Shown piece by piece: positions 15,921 to 24,232 of a stretch of DNA of 64,000 bases (position 1 is its first letter; every line of letters begins with the position of its first letter). The DNA is from 55-13 sp964501275 (GTDB taxonomy: Bacteria > Armatimonadota > Fimbriimonadia > Fimbriimonadales > Fimbriimonadaceae). The position numbers and the translations under genes were made by a program. The DNA lies in assembly GCA_964501275.1 (NCBI GenBank), contig CAZCSP010000008.1, positions 1 through 64,000 of the forward strand, written 5' to 3'. The notes below the pieces were generated by a model. That model searched no databases, was not told the origin of the DNA, and worked only from the letters and a program-made list of their open reading frames with translations.

Positions 15921-16452
15921 GGTCAACCTCCAGTTGATCGTTTGGCAGATAGGCGTCGCTGAGCATCGCGCGCAGCTTGGCCTTGGCAAAATGGCATCTC
16001 GACTTCACGGTTCCCTCTGGGATCTCCAGGGCTTTGGCAACCTCTCGGACGCTCAGACCCTCGACCTCTCGCAGCCAAAACGCCTCGCTCATCTCCGTCG
16101 GGAGCCCGTCGAGAGCCGATAGGATGAGCAGGGCGTCCTCGCCCAGGGTCTGTCCCGGATCGGCTTGCTCGAACAATTCGACTTCGGGACGCCGCGATCT
16201 TGAGCGGGTCCAGTGCAGGAACTCGCGACAGGCGATTCGGAACACCCAGGCTTTCAAGGGGCAGTCGAACCGAAACTCGGGCAACGCCTCTCGAACTCGC
16301 ACAAAGGTCTGCTGGGTCAGGTCGAGGGAGTCGTCGCGGGATCGGGTCAAATGCCACAGAAACCGCTGGACGCCCGGATAAGTGGCCCTCACCCAGGCAT
16401 CGGTTGCGGCCTTGTCCCCTCCAAGAATCTTCCTCACCACCCGGCGATCCAT
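15910..16452 (-). CDS. RNA polymerase ECF sigma factor
   Basis: This 180-residue protein has region 2 (SLDLTQQTFVRVREALPEFR, then PLKAWVFRIACREFLHW) and region 4 (LPTEMSEAFWLREVEGLSVR, then EVAKALEIPEGTVKSRCHFA, a helix-turn-helix). The length and domain order are typical of the extracytoplasmic-function group. It overlaps the membrane protein downstream, a standard sigma/anti-sigma layout. The target promoters are unknown. Confidence 0.93.
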   Translation of the reverse strand: MDRRVVRKILGGDKAATDAWVRATYPGVQRFLWHLTRSRDDSLDLTQQTFVRVREALPEFRFDCPLKAWVFRIACREFLHWTRSRSRRPEVELFEQADPGQTLGEDALLILSALDGLPTEMSEAFWLREVEGLSVREVAKALEIPEGTVKSRCHFAKAKLRAMLSDAYLPNDQLEVDHAS

Positions 16453-16569
16453 CAGCTACTATCCACCTTAACCTTCCCGATCCCGGAAGAGCCCAATCGG
16501 TTCATTGATTTTCAACGATTCTCAGAAAAGCCCTCCTGGGCTGTTCGCTTCGACGTAAACTAGGCTCCG

Positions 16570-17928
16570 ATGGGCCAGTATCTTCCTTGCTTTAAAGCCT
16601 ACGACGTGCGCGGCAAAGTGCCGAGCGAGTTGAACCCCGACATTGCCTATGCCATTGGTCGCGCCTACGCTCAGCAGGTGAAGCCACGGAAGGTCTGCAT
16701 CGGCTACGACATCCGCCTGAGCGGGCCGGACCTTTATCGGGCACTCGCAAAGGGGCTGAACGATGAGGGCGTGGACGTGGTGCATCTGGGGATGATCGGG
16801 ACGGAGATGGTCTATTTTGCCACCGCCTTCTATGGGCTGGACGGCGGCATCATGATCACCGCCAGCCACAACCCGCCCGAGTACAACGGCCTCAAGATGG
16901 TGAGAGCCGAGAGTCGGCCCATCAGCGGCGACACTGGTTTGCTGGACATCGAGAAGCTCGCCTATGACTACCTCCAGGGGCCAGGGAATGAGGGACAAGG
17001 GAATAAGGGGACAATCGAAGACAAGGACTGCTACGCCGACTTCACCGCCCACCTGCTGCGAGTCGTCGACCCCAAGGACATCAACCCCCTCAAAGTCCTG
17101 GCCGACCCCGGGAACGGCGCGGCGGGCATCGCCCTCAACCACCTCCTGCCGCACCTGCCGCTCCAGGTAGACGTGATCCGAGCCGAGCCGGACGGCAACT
17201 TCCCCAACGGAGTTCCGAACCCGATCTTGGCAGAGGCGCGCGCGATGACGGAAGAGGCGTTGCGTAAGGACTCGTATGCCTTCGGCGTCGCCTGGGATGG
17301 CGACTACGATCGATGCTTCTTTTTCGACGAGCATGGCAACTTCATCGAGGGCTACTACATCGTCGGTCTGCTGGCCCAGGCGATTCTCCAGAAGGACCCC
17401 AACCACACCATCATCTACGACCCCCGGCTCACCTGGAACACGCTCGATATTGTGGGCAAATTGGGCGGCAATGCGGTGGTCTGCAAAAGCGGGCATGCGT
17501 TTATCAAAGAGAAGATGCGGGCCGAGGATGCGACCTATGGCGGCGAGATGAGCGCCCACCACTATTTCAAGGATCACTGGTACTGCGACAGCGGGATGCT
17601 TCCCTTCCTGCTCATCGCCCGACTGGTCTCCCAAACGGGCCGGACTCTGGGCGATCTGGTGGGCGAGATGATCGCCAACTACCCCTGCTCGGGCGAGGTG
17701 AACTCCAGCGTGGCAGATGTGCCGACCGTCCTCCGGGCGGTGGAGGCCAAGTATTCGGACGGCGTGATCGACAAGTTGGATGGACTGTCGGTGGAGTATC
17801 CAAATTGGCGTTTCAACTTGCGCGGGTCCAATACAGAACCTGTTATAAGATTGAACGTAGAGACCCGAGGAGATCGTCCTTTAATGGAAGCCAAGACGGA
17901 GGAGCTTTTGCAGATCATCCGGGGCTAA
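16570..17928 (+). CDS. Phosphomannomutase/phosphoglucomutase
   Basis: This 452-residue protein has all four alpha-D-phosphohexomutase signatures. The phosphoserine loop TASHNPP is at residues 97-103 (Ser99 is the catalytic phosphate carrier), the metal site is AWDGDYDRCFFFDEHG, the sugar-binding loop is GGEMSAHHYF, and the phosphate-binding loop is RGSNTEPVIRLN near the C-terminus. The enzyme interconverts hexose 6- and 1-phosphates for nucleotide-sugar synthesis. It is close in layout to ManB/CpsG enzymes. It fits with the sugar nucleotidyltransferase at 58 kb and the rhamnose reductase at 23 kb. Confidence 0.93.
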   Translation: MGQYLPCFKAYDVRGKVPSELNPDIAYAIGRAYAQQVKPRKVCIGYDIRLSGPDLYRALAKGLNDEGVDVVHLGMIGTEMVYFATAFYGLDGGIMITASHNPPEYNGLKMVRAESRPISGDTGLLDIEKLAYDYLQGPGNEGQGNKGTIEDKDCYADFTAHLLRVVDPKDINPLKVLADPGNGAAGIALNHLLPHLPLQVDVIRAEPDGNFPNGVPNPILAEARAMTEEALRKDSYAFGVAWDGDYDRCFFFDEHGNFIEGYYIVGLLAQAILQKDPNHTIIYDPRLTWNTLDIVGKLGGNAVVCKSGHAFIKEKMRAEDATYGGEMSAHHYFKDHWYCDSGMLPFLLIARLVSQTGRTLGDLVGEMIANYPCSGEVNSSVADVPTVLRAVEAKYSDGVIDKLDGLSVEYPNWRFNLRGSNTEPVIRLNVETRGDRPLMEAKTEELLQIIRG

Positions 17929-18218
17929 CCGTCGACTTTCGCCACCAGGGCGTCCGAAGGGGTCGATCCGAGTATTGCGACCGATCGTGAACGAGGGCAT
18001 AGTCAACCAGACTCAAGCCAAGGAAGAGACGACTACGCGGTTTAAGACCCAGGACTAGCGAACTAAACGGCCTCGTCAACCCGACATTAAGGAGCGAGCC
18101 CAGGGCCCAGGACTTAACCGGGCGTTAAAGAGTCTCTCGCAGACTCTTTGCGGGCTAAGGATTTATATCCCCAAAACCTAAAGATCCCAAGAAGAGGATC
18201 TCAAAGCGAGACGGCATG
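17929..18218 (+). ncRNA. Candidate structured RNA or long 3' UTR (unassigned)
   Basis: About 290 bp without a convincing reading frame follow the phosphohexomutase stop and run straight into a strong intrinsic terminator. Visible structure includes the stem AAAGAGTCT/AGACTCTTT at 18128-18150, a GATCC..GGATC stem near 18184-18200, and a repeated CCCAGGACT at about 18045 and 18107. I compared it with tmRNA, RNase P RNA, 6S RNA and SRP RNA consensus features and could not make any fit. The identity is open. Confidence 0.35.
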
Positions 18219-18248
18219 GCCTCCACAAAAGCGTGGAGGCATTTTTTT
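18219..18248 (+). terminator. Intrinsic (Rho-independent) terminator
   Basis: An 8-bp stem GCCTCCAC/GTGGAGGC with loop AAAAGC is followed by A and seven T. It is the clearest terminator in the window, ending the transcript from 16570 or from the putative RNA before it. Confidence 0.9.
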
Positions 18249-18345
18249 GCCTACCTACCAGGGTCCCAGGTTCCTTGCCCGGCTTGGCGTATGGAAAGTA
18301 AAATTGAAGATTGCTGCCTGAACCTTCGGCAGATCGGACCTCGTA

Positions 18346-19500
18346 TTGAAAACTCTGACCGCTAACTACTACGAAATCCTGGGCGTCGGCCCCAGTGTCG
18401 ATCAAGACACGCTCCGCAAGGCCTATCGTCGTCTCGCCCGAAAACACCACCCCGATGTAAGCCCCGATCCGCTGGCCCACGAGAACATGGCCCGGATCAA
18501 CGAGGCTTTCGAAACCCTGATCGATCCAGCCCGGCGCGGCGAATACGACGCCCTCTTGCGAGGCGGAGGCCTGGAAGCCGGTCCCATCCAAGATGCCCGC
18601 AAACCGGTGGTGGTGAAGTTGCGGGCGCGCCTGAAGTCCCACCTCACTCCCGTCTATGCCGTCAGCTTCGCGCCCGATACCGGACAGCTCATCTCCAGCG
18701 CCTTCGACAACGAACTGATCTGGTGGGACGAAGACGGCAAGCCGGAGCGTCGGATGAAGCTGGACCACGGCGTGATTTCAGTTCTGCGAGCGTTCCCGGA
18801 GGAGCGGTTGGTGGCAGCGGGCAGCGCGGAGTCCCAGATTAGTTTCTGGCATATCAACGGGAGTCGGGTGGAATCCTGGAAGGCGTCCAGCGAGGAGTGG
18901 GTTTCCAGCCTCGCGATCAGCGCCGATGGAAACGCCCTGGCCTGCGGGTCGCTTCATCATACGCTCTCAGTATCCAACACCCACGACGGCACGAACCTCT
19001 ATCGCAAAGTGGACCATGCCGATGCGGTGACAGCGGTGGCCTGGTCGGCCAATGGCAAGTACCTGGCAACCGGCTCTGCGGATTCCTCGGTGAAGATTCT
19101 GGGCGGACAGACGGGCACCCTCATGCAGACGATCAACCAGATTCGATCCACCGTCACCGCCCTCGCTTTTTCCCCCGACATGCGCTATCTGGCAGTAGCG
19201 GCGGTCGACCTGTCCATCCGCATCTTCCGCCTGAACGACGGAGTGATGGAGAAGATGGTCTACGGCCACACCAAGCCGATCGAGGCCTTGGCGTTCCATC
19301 CCAACTCGTGGCTGATCGCCAGCGGCTCCCGAGACGGCACCCTTGGCCTCTGGAATGCGGCCAAGGGCATCGGCAACGTCCGCATCGAAGCCAGTTCCCG
19401 CCCCATCTCCTGCGTCGCCTTCAGCCCCAATGGAGAGCTACTGGCCGCCGGCGGCCAGGACAAACTGGTGCGCCTGTGGGATGTCACAGCGAAAGAGTGA
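18346..19500 (+). CDS. J-domain protein fused to WD40 repeats
   Basis: This 384-residue protein begins with a J domain (YYEILGVGPSVDQDTLRKAY, then LARKHHPDVS with the HPD motif that stimulates DnaK ATPase, then INEAFETLIDPARRGEYDAL). From about residue 95 it turns into six or seven WD40-type repeats, for example VYAVSFAPDTGQLISSAFDN, VTAVAWSANGKYLATGSADS, ALAFHPNSWLIASGSRDG and SCVAFSPNGELLAAGGQDK. This would be a beta-propeller tethered to a chaperone recruiter. The start is TTG 18346; no ATG precedes the J domain. There is no zinc finger or G/F region, so it is not a classical DnaJ. Confidence 0.88.
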   Translation: MKTLTANYYEILGVGPSVDQDTLRKAYRRLARKHHPDVSPDPLAHENMARINEAFETLIDPARRGEYDALLRGGGLEAGPIQDARKPVVVKLRARLKSHLTPVYAVSFAPDTGQLISSAFDNELIWWDEDGKPERRMKLDHGVISVLRAFPEERLVAAGSAESQISFWHINGSRVESWKASSEEWVSSLAISADGNALACGSLHHTLSVSNTHDGTNLYRKVDHADAVTAVAWSANGKYLATGSADSSVKILGGQTGTLMQTINQIRSTVTALAFSPDMRYLAVAAVDLSIRIFRLNDGVMEKMVYGHTKPIEALAFHPNSWLIASGSRDGTLGLWNAAKGIGNVRIEASSRPISCVAFSPNGELLAAGGQDKLVRLWDVTAKE

Positions 19501-19541
19501 CCTAGCCAGCGCCCGAAGCAATAACCAAGACATCGCGCCGC

Positions 19542-19562
19542 AAAGGCCACGGGGCCTTTCTT
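19542..19562 (+). terminator. Weak terminator-like hairpin
   Basis: The stem AAAGGCC/GGCCTTT with a 4-nt loop is followed by CTTAAG, about 40 bp after the J-domain/WD40 stop. The U-tract is short, so termination may be partial. Confidence 0.45.
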
Positions 19563-19589
19563 AAGAGTCCATTGCACATTCACGGATAA

Positions 19590-20207
19590 ATGTGCATAAT
19601 GCAATATCCGTTACACGGGAGGACGTACATTGTGCAATCGTTGAAGCTTGTGATCTTTACCCTCGCCTTAGCGGCTGGAGGCTATGGTCCGCTATATGCA
19701 GGCCAAGCAACGCCCGCCCCAAACAAGGACCTTGATTTCTGGATCGGGGAGTGGATCGTCACCGACACCACCCCGAATGCCAAGAACCCGCCCGGAACCA
19801 ACTCGATCCGCAAAATTTACGGGGGGAAGGTGATTCATGAGAAGTTCAAGATGGGTACGTTCGAAGGTCAGAGTTGGTCGGTCTATAACCCGAAGACCAA
19901 GGAGTGGAACCAGACTTGGGTTGACAACTCAGGCGGCTACATCGCGATGCACAGCCTGAAGGTCAAAGGCAATCTGGCAATTCAAACCCTCCCCCGAAAG
20001 GAGACCCCCGATTCGTTTAGCCGCATGGTCTTCACCGACGTAAGGCGTGACTCGTTCACCTGGACTTGGGAAGCGACGCAGGATGGAGGCAAGACCTGGA
20101 AACTATCCTGGAGACTTGACTACAAGCGAAAGAAAGCCGCCGAACCAAGTATCCAGGCTCTTGTAAAGGCGACTGCCATTCGAGCCCAATTCGACTCGAT
20201 TCTGTAG
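19590..20207 (+). CDS. Secreted lipocalin-like (DUF1579-type) protein
   Basis: This protein of up to 205 residues has a hydrophobic export signal, LKLVIFTLALAAGG, then LDFWIGEWIVTDTTP, a motif typical of small beta-barrel proteins that open with L-x-F-hydrophobic-G-x-W. Further strands such as KVIHEKFKMGTFEGQSWSVY and FTWTWEATQDGGKTWKLSWR fit the same fold. The start is uncertain: ATG 19590, ATG 19599 or GTG 19632, the last giving a more normal signal peptide. The ligand is unknown. Confidence 0.65.
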   Translation: MCIMQYPLHGRTYIVQSLKLVIFTLALAAGGYGPLYAGQATPAPNKDLDFWIGEWIVTDTTPNAKNPPGTNSIRKIYGGKVIHEKFKMGTFEGQSWSVYNPKTKEWNQTWVDNSGGYIAMHSLKVKGNLAIQTLPRKETPDSFSRMVFTDVRRDSFTWTWEATQDGGKTWKLSWRLDYKRKKAAEPSIQALVKATAIRAQFDSIL

Positions 20208-20217
20208 CCGCCTCCTC

Positions 20218-20898
20218 CTACCCTGCAATTTCGCCGCGGTGGGAAAAGTGGAGGGACTGCCCCCGCACTTCTGAAGCCACCAGATAGACCACGTAACGCC
20301 CCACGTCGTCGGCTGTCAACGCCTCTGGATTTGCGCTAGGGTAGGAGCGGGTGGCGATGGCGTTCATCATGGTGAGCATATTGATGCGAACCGCTGCCCC
20401 CTCCAACTCCTTGGCGAATACATCCTTCATCATCGCCTGGGCCGCGCCGGCAATCGACACCGGGCCGGAGTGGGGGATGGGAACCAGCCCCGCTGAGCTG
20501 TGGATAAACAGGTAAGAGGAACCGGGTCTATCCTTCAGATCGGGCAGAAAGGTCTTGGCGACCAGGAAGTGGGTGGTTAGACGCTCCGCCAGGACTTGGT
20601 TGAAGATCGCGAGGTCCAGGTCGACGAGAGCCGGGCCTGACCACCACGATCCGATGGTGGCGACGACGGCATCGAGGTCATCGCTGATCCCTTCTTTCAA
20701 GGCGGCGATCTCCTCTTCGCTCGTGATATTGCCGATGGCAGAGGAGAGGCTGGCGGGTTGGCCCAACCGCTCGCGTAAAGCTTCGAACTTGTCCAAGGAG
20801 CGGGTCTGAACCACCACCCGATGCCCTGCCTCCAGAAGTTGTCGAACAATCCCCTCTCCAACCTCACCCGCCCCACCCGCAACCAAGATCGTTTTCAT
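20218..20898 (-). CDS. SDR-family oxidoreductase lacking the usual Tyr-Lys pair
   Basis: This 226-residue Rossmann protein has an N-terminal cofactor loop (TILVAGGAGEVGEGIVRQLL), an IGNIT strand and an ATIGSW motif in place of the usual NNAG. The catalytic-region Ser is present in FIHSSAGL, but about 13 residues later, where Y-x3-K should occur, the sequence reads GPVSIAGAAQAM, with no Tyr or Lys. It may be a non-catalytic binding protein or use another chemistry. It is convergent with the lipocalin-like gene and has no operon partner. Confidence 0.75.
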   Translation of the reverse strand: MKTILVAGGAGEVGEGIVRQLLEAGHRVVVQTRSLDKFEALRERLGQPASLSSAIGNITSEEEIAALKEGISDDLDAVVATIGSWWSGPALVDLDLAIFNQVLAERLTTHFLVAKTFLPDLKDRPGSSYLFIHSSAGLVPIPHSGPVSIAGAAQAMMKDVFAKELEGAAVRINMLTMMNAIATRSYPSANPEALTADDVGRYVVYLVASEVRGQSLHFSHRGEIAG

Positions 20899-21000
20899 GC
20901 GGGAAGTTTAGCTGGTCCGAGTGGGAGCCTTACCCTCCGCCATGGGAGTTTTGCCCGCACAGTCCCGTCATGGGATCGTAGGAATCAAGAGTCAGATTCC

Positions 21001-22287
21001 TCAGTTCGCTTCGCTTTCAATCTCCGCCACTACCCGCTCCGCGCTCTCCAACGCACCTTCGATGAACCCGATCCAGGTGGCGGTGTGTTCCCCGGCGAAG
21101 TGGATGCGATTCTCTTTGGGGGCGATATGCTCCATGTGCTCCAGGACGTAGCCGGGGCCAAGGTTGCTGAAGGCGCCGAGGGCGTAGCGGTCGGTCACCC
21201 AGTCGTGCCACCAGCCTTGGACGAAGTGCTCCGACGCCTGGGGGCAGAGCTGCGCGAGCTCATAGAGGCCAGCGCGAACCGGGTCGCCTAGCCGGGACCA
21301 TTCGACGGCCTGCTCTCCGCAGATGTAGGCGGTAAGGATCGGGGCATCGCCGAGGCTGCCGTCCCAGGTTTGCTGGAGGGGGCCATCGCACAGCATAGAG
21401 CCGCCCCAGCCTTCGTCCCGCCACCAGGCGTGGTCAAAGGTCCAAGAGATCTTCACCGCCCGACTCATCCCGCAAGCCTCGACCGCGCATCGCTTGGGCA
21501 CGGTCAGAGCCGGTTCGAAGACGACGCGCTCCAAGGCGGGGGGAGGGAGGGTCAGAACAACATGATCGACCCGCTCCTTGCTGCGCTCGAAATGGAGCCA
21601 GACGCCCTCGTCGTCTTGGGAGACTTTTTGAAGAACCGCACCATAGACGGGACTCGCCCTCATCGTCCCCAACATCTTCTCAAAGACGCTTCGGAAGCCG
21701 CCGGGAACACGATAGGCGCTCATCACGTCGCCGTCCCGATCCAGGTAGTGCAGGTAGCCACAAAGCCAGCCGAGCAACCCGATGCGATCTGGGTCGTCGC
21801 CTTCGTCGCTGCGATACTGGGCGGTCACCCACCAGAGGCCCTCGTCGCTTTGGGTGTGTTCGCGAAGAAAGTCGCCCAGGGTTCGGCGGTCGAGGTCGGC
21901 CTGGTCCTGGTTGACGTAGGGTGGGAGAGCGAGGTTGCGGCAGAGTTCTCTAGCAGCGGCTTCCACCCGCAAGTCGTCCTCCAGGGCCTCGTTCCATATC
22001 TCGTCCTCGGTGGTCGTGCTACCTCGGAACACGACCCGCCCAGGCCAAATGGGGCGGGCTTCCGGCTCCATACCAAACTCTTGGAGGAGGTTGATGATGC
22101 GGTAGTGGTCGGCGTCGATCCACTCGCCCCCGGCCTCATAAAGCGTCCCGTTGCCCTCGTCGATAGTATGGATGCGCCCGCCCGGACGGCCTCGGGCCTC
22201 AAACAGCTTGACGTCGAAACCCCGTTTTTCGAGCAGCATGGCGGTCCGCAGGCCAGATATTCCCAAGCCAACCACGCCGACGGTCAT
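21001..22287 (-). CDS. Flavin monoamine oxidase family protein
   Basis: This 428-residue protein has a dinucleotide-binding N-terminus (VGVVGLGISGLRTAMLLEKR, then LFEARGRPGGRIHT), a substrate-domain segment AGGEWIDADHYRI, and the C-terminal FAD loop HFAGEHTATWIGFIEGALES, which is standard for amine oxidases. It would use FAD to oxidise an amine to an imine with release of H2O2; the substrate is not predictable. Its ATG overlaps the stop of the small membrane protein gene upstream by 4 nt. Confidence 0.9.
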   Translation of the reverse strand: MTVGVVGLGISGLRTAMLLEKRGFDVKLFEARGRPGGRIHTIDEGNGTLYEAGGEWIDADHYRIINLLQEFGMEPEARPIWPGRVVFRGSTTTEDEIWNEALEDDLRVEAAARELCRNLALPPYVNQDQADLDRRTLGDFLREHTQSDEGLWWVTAQYRSDEGDDPDRIGLLGWLCGYLHYLDRDGDVMSAYRVPGGFRSVFEKMLGTMRASPVYGAVLQKVSQDDEGVWLHFERSKERVDHVVLTLPPPALERVVFEPALTVPKRCAVEACGMSRAVKISWTFDHAWWRDEGWGGSMLCDGPLQQTWDGSLGDAPILTAYICGEQAVEWSRLGDPVRAGLYELAQLCPQASEHFVQGWWHDWVTDRYALGAFSNLGPGYVLEHMEHIAPKENRIHFAGEHTATWIGFIEGALESAERVVAEIESEAN

Positions 22288-22556
22288 TTGTCATTCCTCT
22301 CAAGGACTTGGTTCTTGGCGCGGAGCATAAAGTCGGCGACAAGTAGAACAAAGGCGACCACGCCGACGGTGCCAACGACCGGCATTCCAAAGCCTTGCCG
22401 ATAAAGCATCAACGCCCCACCCACCGCCAAAAAAGCGCCGCTGAGGAGATACCCACTAGGTCCCTTCTTCTTGGCGCGGAAGAGGTTGAAGACCGCCATC
22501 AAAGCACACAGCCCTGCGCTGCCAAGCAGGAAGAAATTGAACTCCTCATGAGTCAC
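22284..22556 (-). CDS. Small three-helix membrane protein
   Basis: This 90-residue protein has three hydrophobic segments: about 6-26 (NFFLLGSAGLCALMAVFNLF), 33-50 (SGYLLSGAFLAVGGALML), and 58-77 (VVGTVGVVAFVLLVADFML). It overlaps the amine oxidase start by 4 nt and so is probably co-translated with it. No family is recognised; the coupling suggests it may anchor or assist the oxidase. Confidence 0.7.
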   Translation of the reverse strand: MTHEEFNFFLLGSAGLCALMAVFNLFRAKKKGPSGYLLSGAFLAVGGALMLYRQGFGMPVVGTVGVVAFVLLVADFMLRAKNQVLERNDK

Positions 22557-22617
22557 GGCGTGGCTCCAGAAGTGGCGTAGACGGAGGTTTTACGATAAAA
22601 AAGACGACGCGTAAAGT

Positions 22618-22741
22618 GCCTACGCGAAGCGTGTAGCCGTGGGCGGGGACCCACGCGGAAGCTTGTATCTTGGTCGCCGATTTGCGGGAGGTACAGACCT
22701 CTTCGTCGGTCCCTGCCCACGGCTACACGCTTCGCGTAGGC
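22618..22741. repeat. Long inverted repeat (34-bp arms)
   Basis: Arms 22618-22651 and 22708-22741 match at 33 of 34 positions, around a 56-bp loop. The arm core GCGAAGCGTGTAGC also occurs near 8600-8625, upstream of the prepilin motif. The right arm ends 2 nt before the stop codon of the aldo/keto reductase-like gene, so it could terminate that transcript. Confidence 0.9.
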
Positions 22742-22743
22742 GC

Positions 22744-23343
22744 TCATGCCAACGCCCCCGTCTGGACACTCGTCGTCAGCACGGTCCCCTCGCTCGCAAA
22801 CTCCGTGACCACCCCAACCCGACGCTCCCGCGCCAAGCCGACCAACCCTTCATCCGGCTCCCGCAGAAGTAAAACCTCGAAGGCGTCGTGGAACTGCCAG
22901 ACGCTTTGGACGGCCAAGCCAGGCCCCTCTGCCGCCAGCCCCAGGAAGCGGATATGACCCTCTTGCTTGGCGCTCTCCAAGGCCTGCAAGGCTCCCGTGA
23001 TCTGATACTCCTCTAGCCGACGGCGGACTTGGAGGAAATAGAAGTCGATGTATTCCCGGCCAATCGCGCTGAGGGTTTGGATGAGGTGGGCTTGGATGAG
23101 GTCGCAGGCGGTTTTCTCGTCGGGAGCCCGCTCGATCTCCAGGCCGCCCCGAGTCATCAGGAGCGCATCGGTCCCCCGCATTTGGCCTCCCCAGAGGGCG
23201 GGATTGGCGGAGATGTCGAGGACGGTTTTGGCCTCCAGCGCCGAGGCGACAACGTCGGACAGGGGCCGTCCATCGACCGCGACCAGGCGCACCCATTCCC
23301 TGGGAAAGGACTGGTTTGTTCTCCCAAGGATGTCGGTCGCCAC
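22744..23343 (-). CDS. Truncated aldo/keto reductase-like protein
   Basis: This 199-residue protein aligns by eye with the middle of aldo/keto reductases: the strand-helix units SAIGREYIDFYFLQV and ALESAKQEGHIRFLGLAAEG are recognisable. The family is usually near 300 residues with catalytic D-Y-K-H; I see no clear Tyr/Lys pair, and the first barrel strands are missing. It may be a degraded or divergent member without activity. It ends at the inverted repeat at 22618-22741. Confidence 0.55.
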   Translation of the reverse strand: MATDILGRTNQSFPREWVRLVAVDGRPLSDVVASALEAKTVLDISANPALWGGQMRGTDALLMTRGGLEIERAPDEKTACDLIQAHLIQTLSAIGREYIDFYFLQVRRRLEEYQITGALQALESAKQEGHIRFLGLAAEGPGLAVQSVWQFHDAFEVLLLREPDEGLVGLARERRVGVVTEFASEGTVLTTSVQTGALA

Positions 23344-23371
23344 TCAAGCAGGGTACCCCGGCAGGGTCGGG

Positions 23372-24232
23372 CTACAGCGTCCTGACAAACTCGGACAAAG
23401 CCTCGCGAATCGGGCGCATCGGGGCGATTCCCTCCCTCTGAAGCTTGGTGTTTGAGAGCACGCTGTACTTGGGGCGGACGGCGGGAGTGGGCCAGTCTTC
23501 GGTCTTGATGGGGGCGACTTCAACGGGCCGATCGATCCCCTTCGCCTCCCGATAGGCTTCGATCGCCTCAACCGCAAACTCATGCCAAGACATCGTGTCT
23601 GCCCCGGTCGCATGGTAGATGCCGGGGAAGATATCTTTCTCGATGGCGTCCACCATGGTTCGGGCAAGGTCGGGCGTGTAGGTAGGATTCCCGATCTGGT
23701 CTGCAACCACCTTTAGCTCCTTCCCCGCCTCCCACGCCACGATCATGGTTTTTGGGAAGCTCTTTCCATTCGGGCCGAAGAGCCACGAAGTTCGGAAGAT
23801 GAGGGACATGGGCCAGGCGGCTTGCACCGCCTCTTCACCCGCCAACTTGGTGCGCCCATAGACGCCCAGCGGATTAGTCCGATCTTCCTCCTGGTAGGGC
23901 TCTGTTGAAGAGCCGTCGAAGACGAAATCGGTGGAGACGTGGGCAAGTTTGATCCCCTTCATCGCGCAGACTCGGGCCAAGTAGCCGGGGCCGAGTGCGT
24001 TCAGCTCGGCGGCTTGCTGCTCCTCCAACTCCGCTTTATCGACTGCGGTGTAGGCGGCGCAGTTGACGCACCAATCGATCCCCTCATAGGTGGTGACCTG
24101 GGCCACCGACTCCGGCTCGGTCAAGTTCAATTCCGAAGAACTGGGCGTTAGGACCTCGTGCCCTCGACCCTGCAACTCCTTCACCACGTCGGAGCCCAGC
24201 ATCCCGCTGGCTCCGATAACCAAGACTCTCAT
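23372..24232 (-). CDS. rmlD: dTDP-4-dehydrorhamnose reductase
   Basis: This 286-residue short-chain reductase starts MRVLVIGASGMLGSDVVKEL (NAD(P)-binding GxxGxxG). It has the family motifs CVNCAAYTAVDKAELEE, VSTDFVFDGSSTEPYQEED, the catalytic Y-x3-K in VYGRTKLAGEE, and RTSWLFGPNGKSFPKTM. It makes dTDP-L-rhamnose in the last step of the Rml pathway. Its ATG overlaps the stop of the isocitrate dehydrogenase gene by 4 nt; the other rml genes are not adjacent, although a nucleotidyltransferase lies at 58 kb. Confidence 0.92.
   Translation of the reverse strand: MRVLVIGASGMLGSDVVKELQGRGHEVLTPSSSELNLTEPESVAQVTTYEGIDWCVNCAAYTAVDKAELEEQQAAELNALGPGYLARVCAMKGIKLAHVSTDFVFDGSSTEPYQEEDRTNPLGVYGRTKLAGEEAVQAAWPMSLIFRTSWLFGPNGKSFPKTMIVAWEAGKELKVVADQIGNPTYTPDLARTMVDAIEKDIFPGIYHATGADTMSWHEFAVEAIEAYREAKGIDRPVEVAPIKTEDWPTPAVRPKYSVLSNTKLQREGIAPMRPIREALSEFVRTL

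Noticed and set aside
17920..18250. tmRNA, RNase P RNA, 6S RNA or SRP RNA
   Set aside because: A DDYAV-stop reading near 18025 and a CTCCAC near 18220 looked tmRNA-like, but there is no GGxTTCGAC at the 5' end, no GGTTCRANTCC arm and no acceptor pairing. RNase P, 6S and SRP core motifs are absent.
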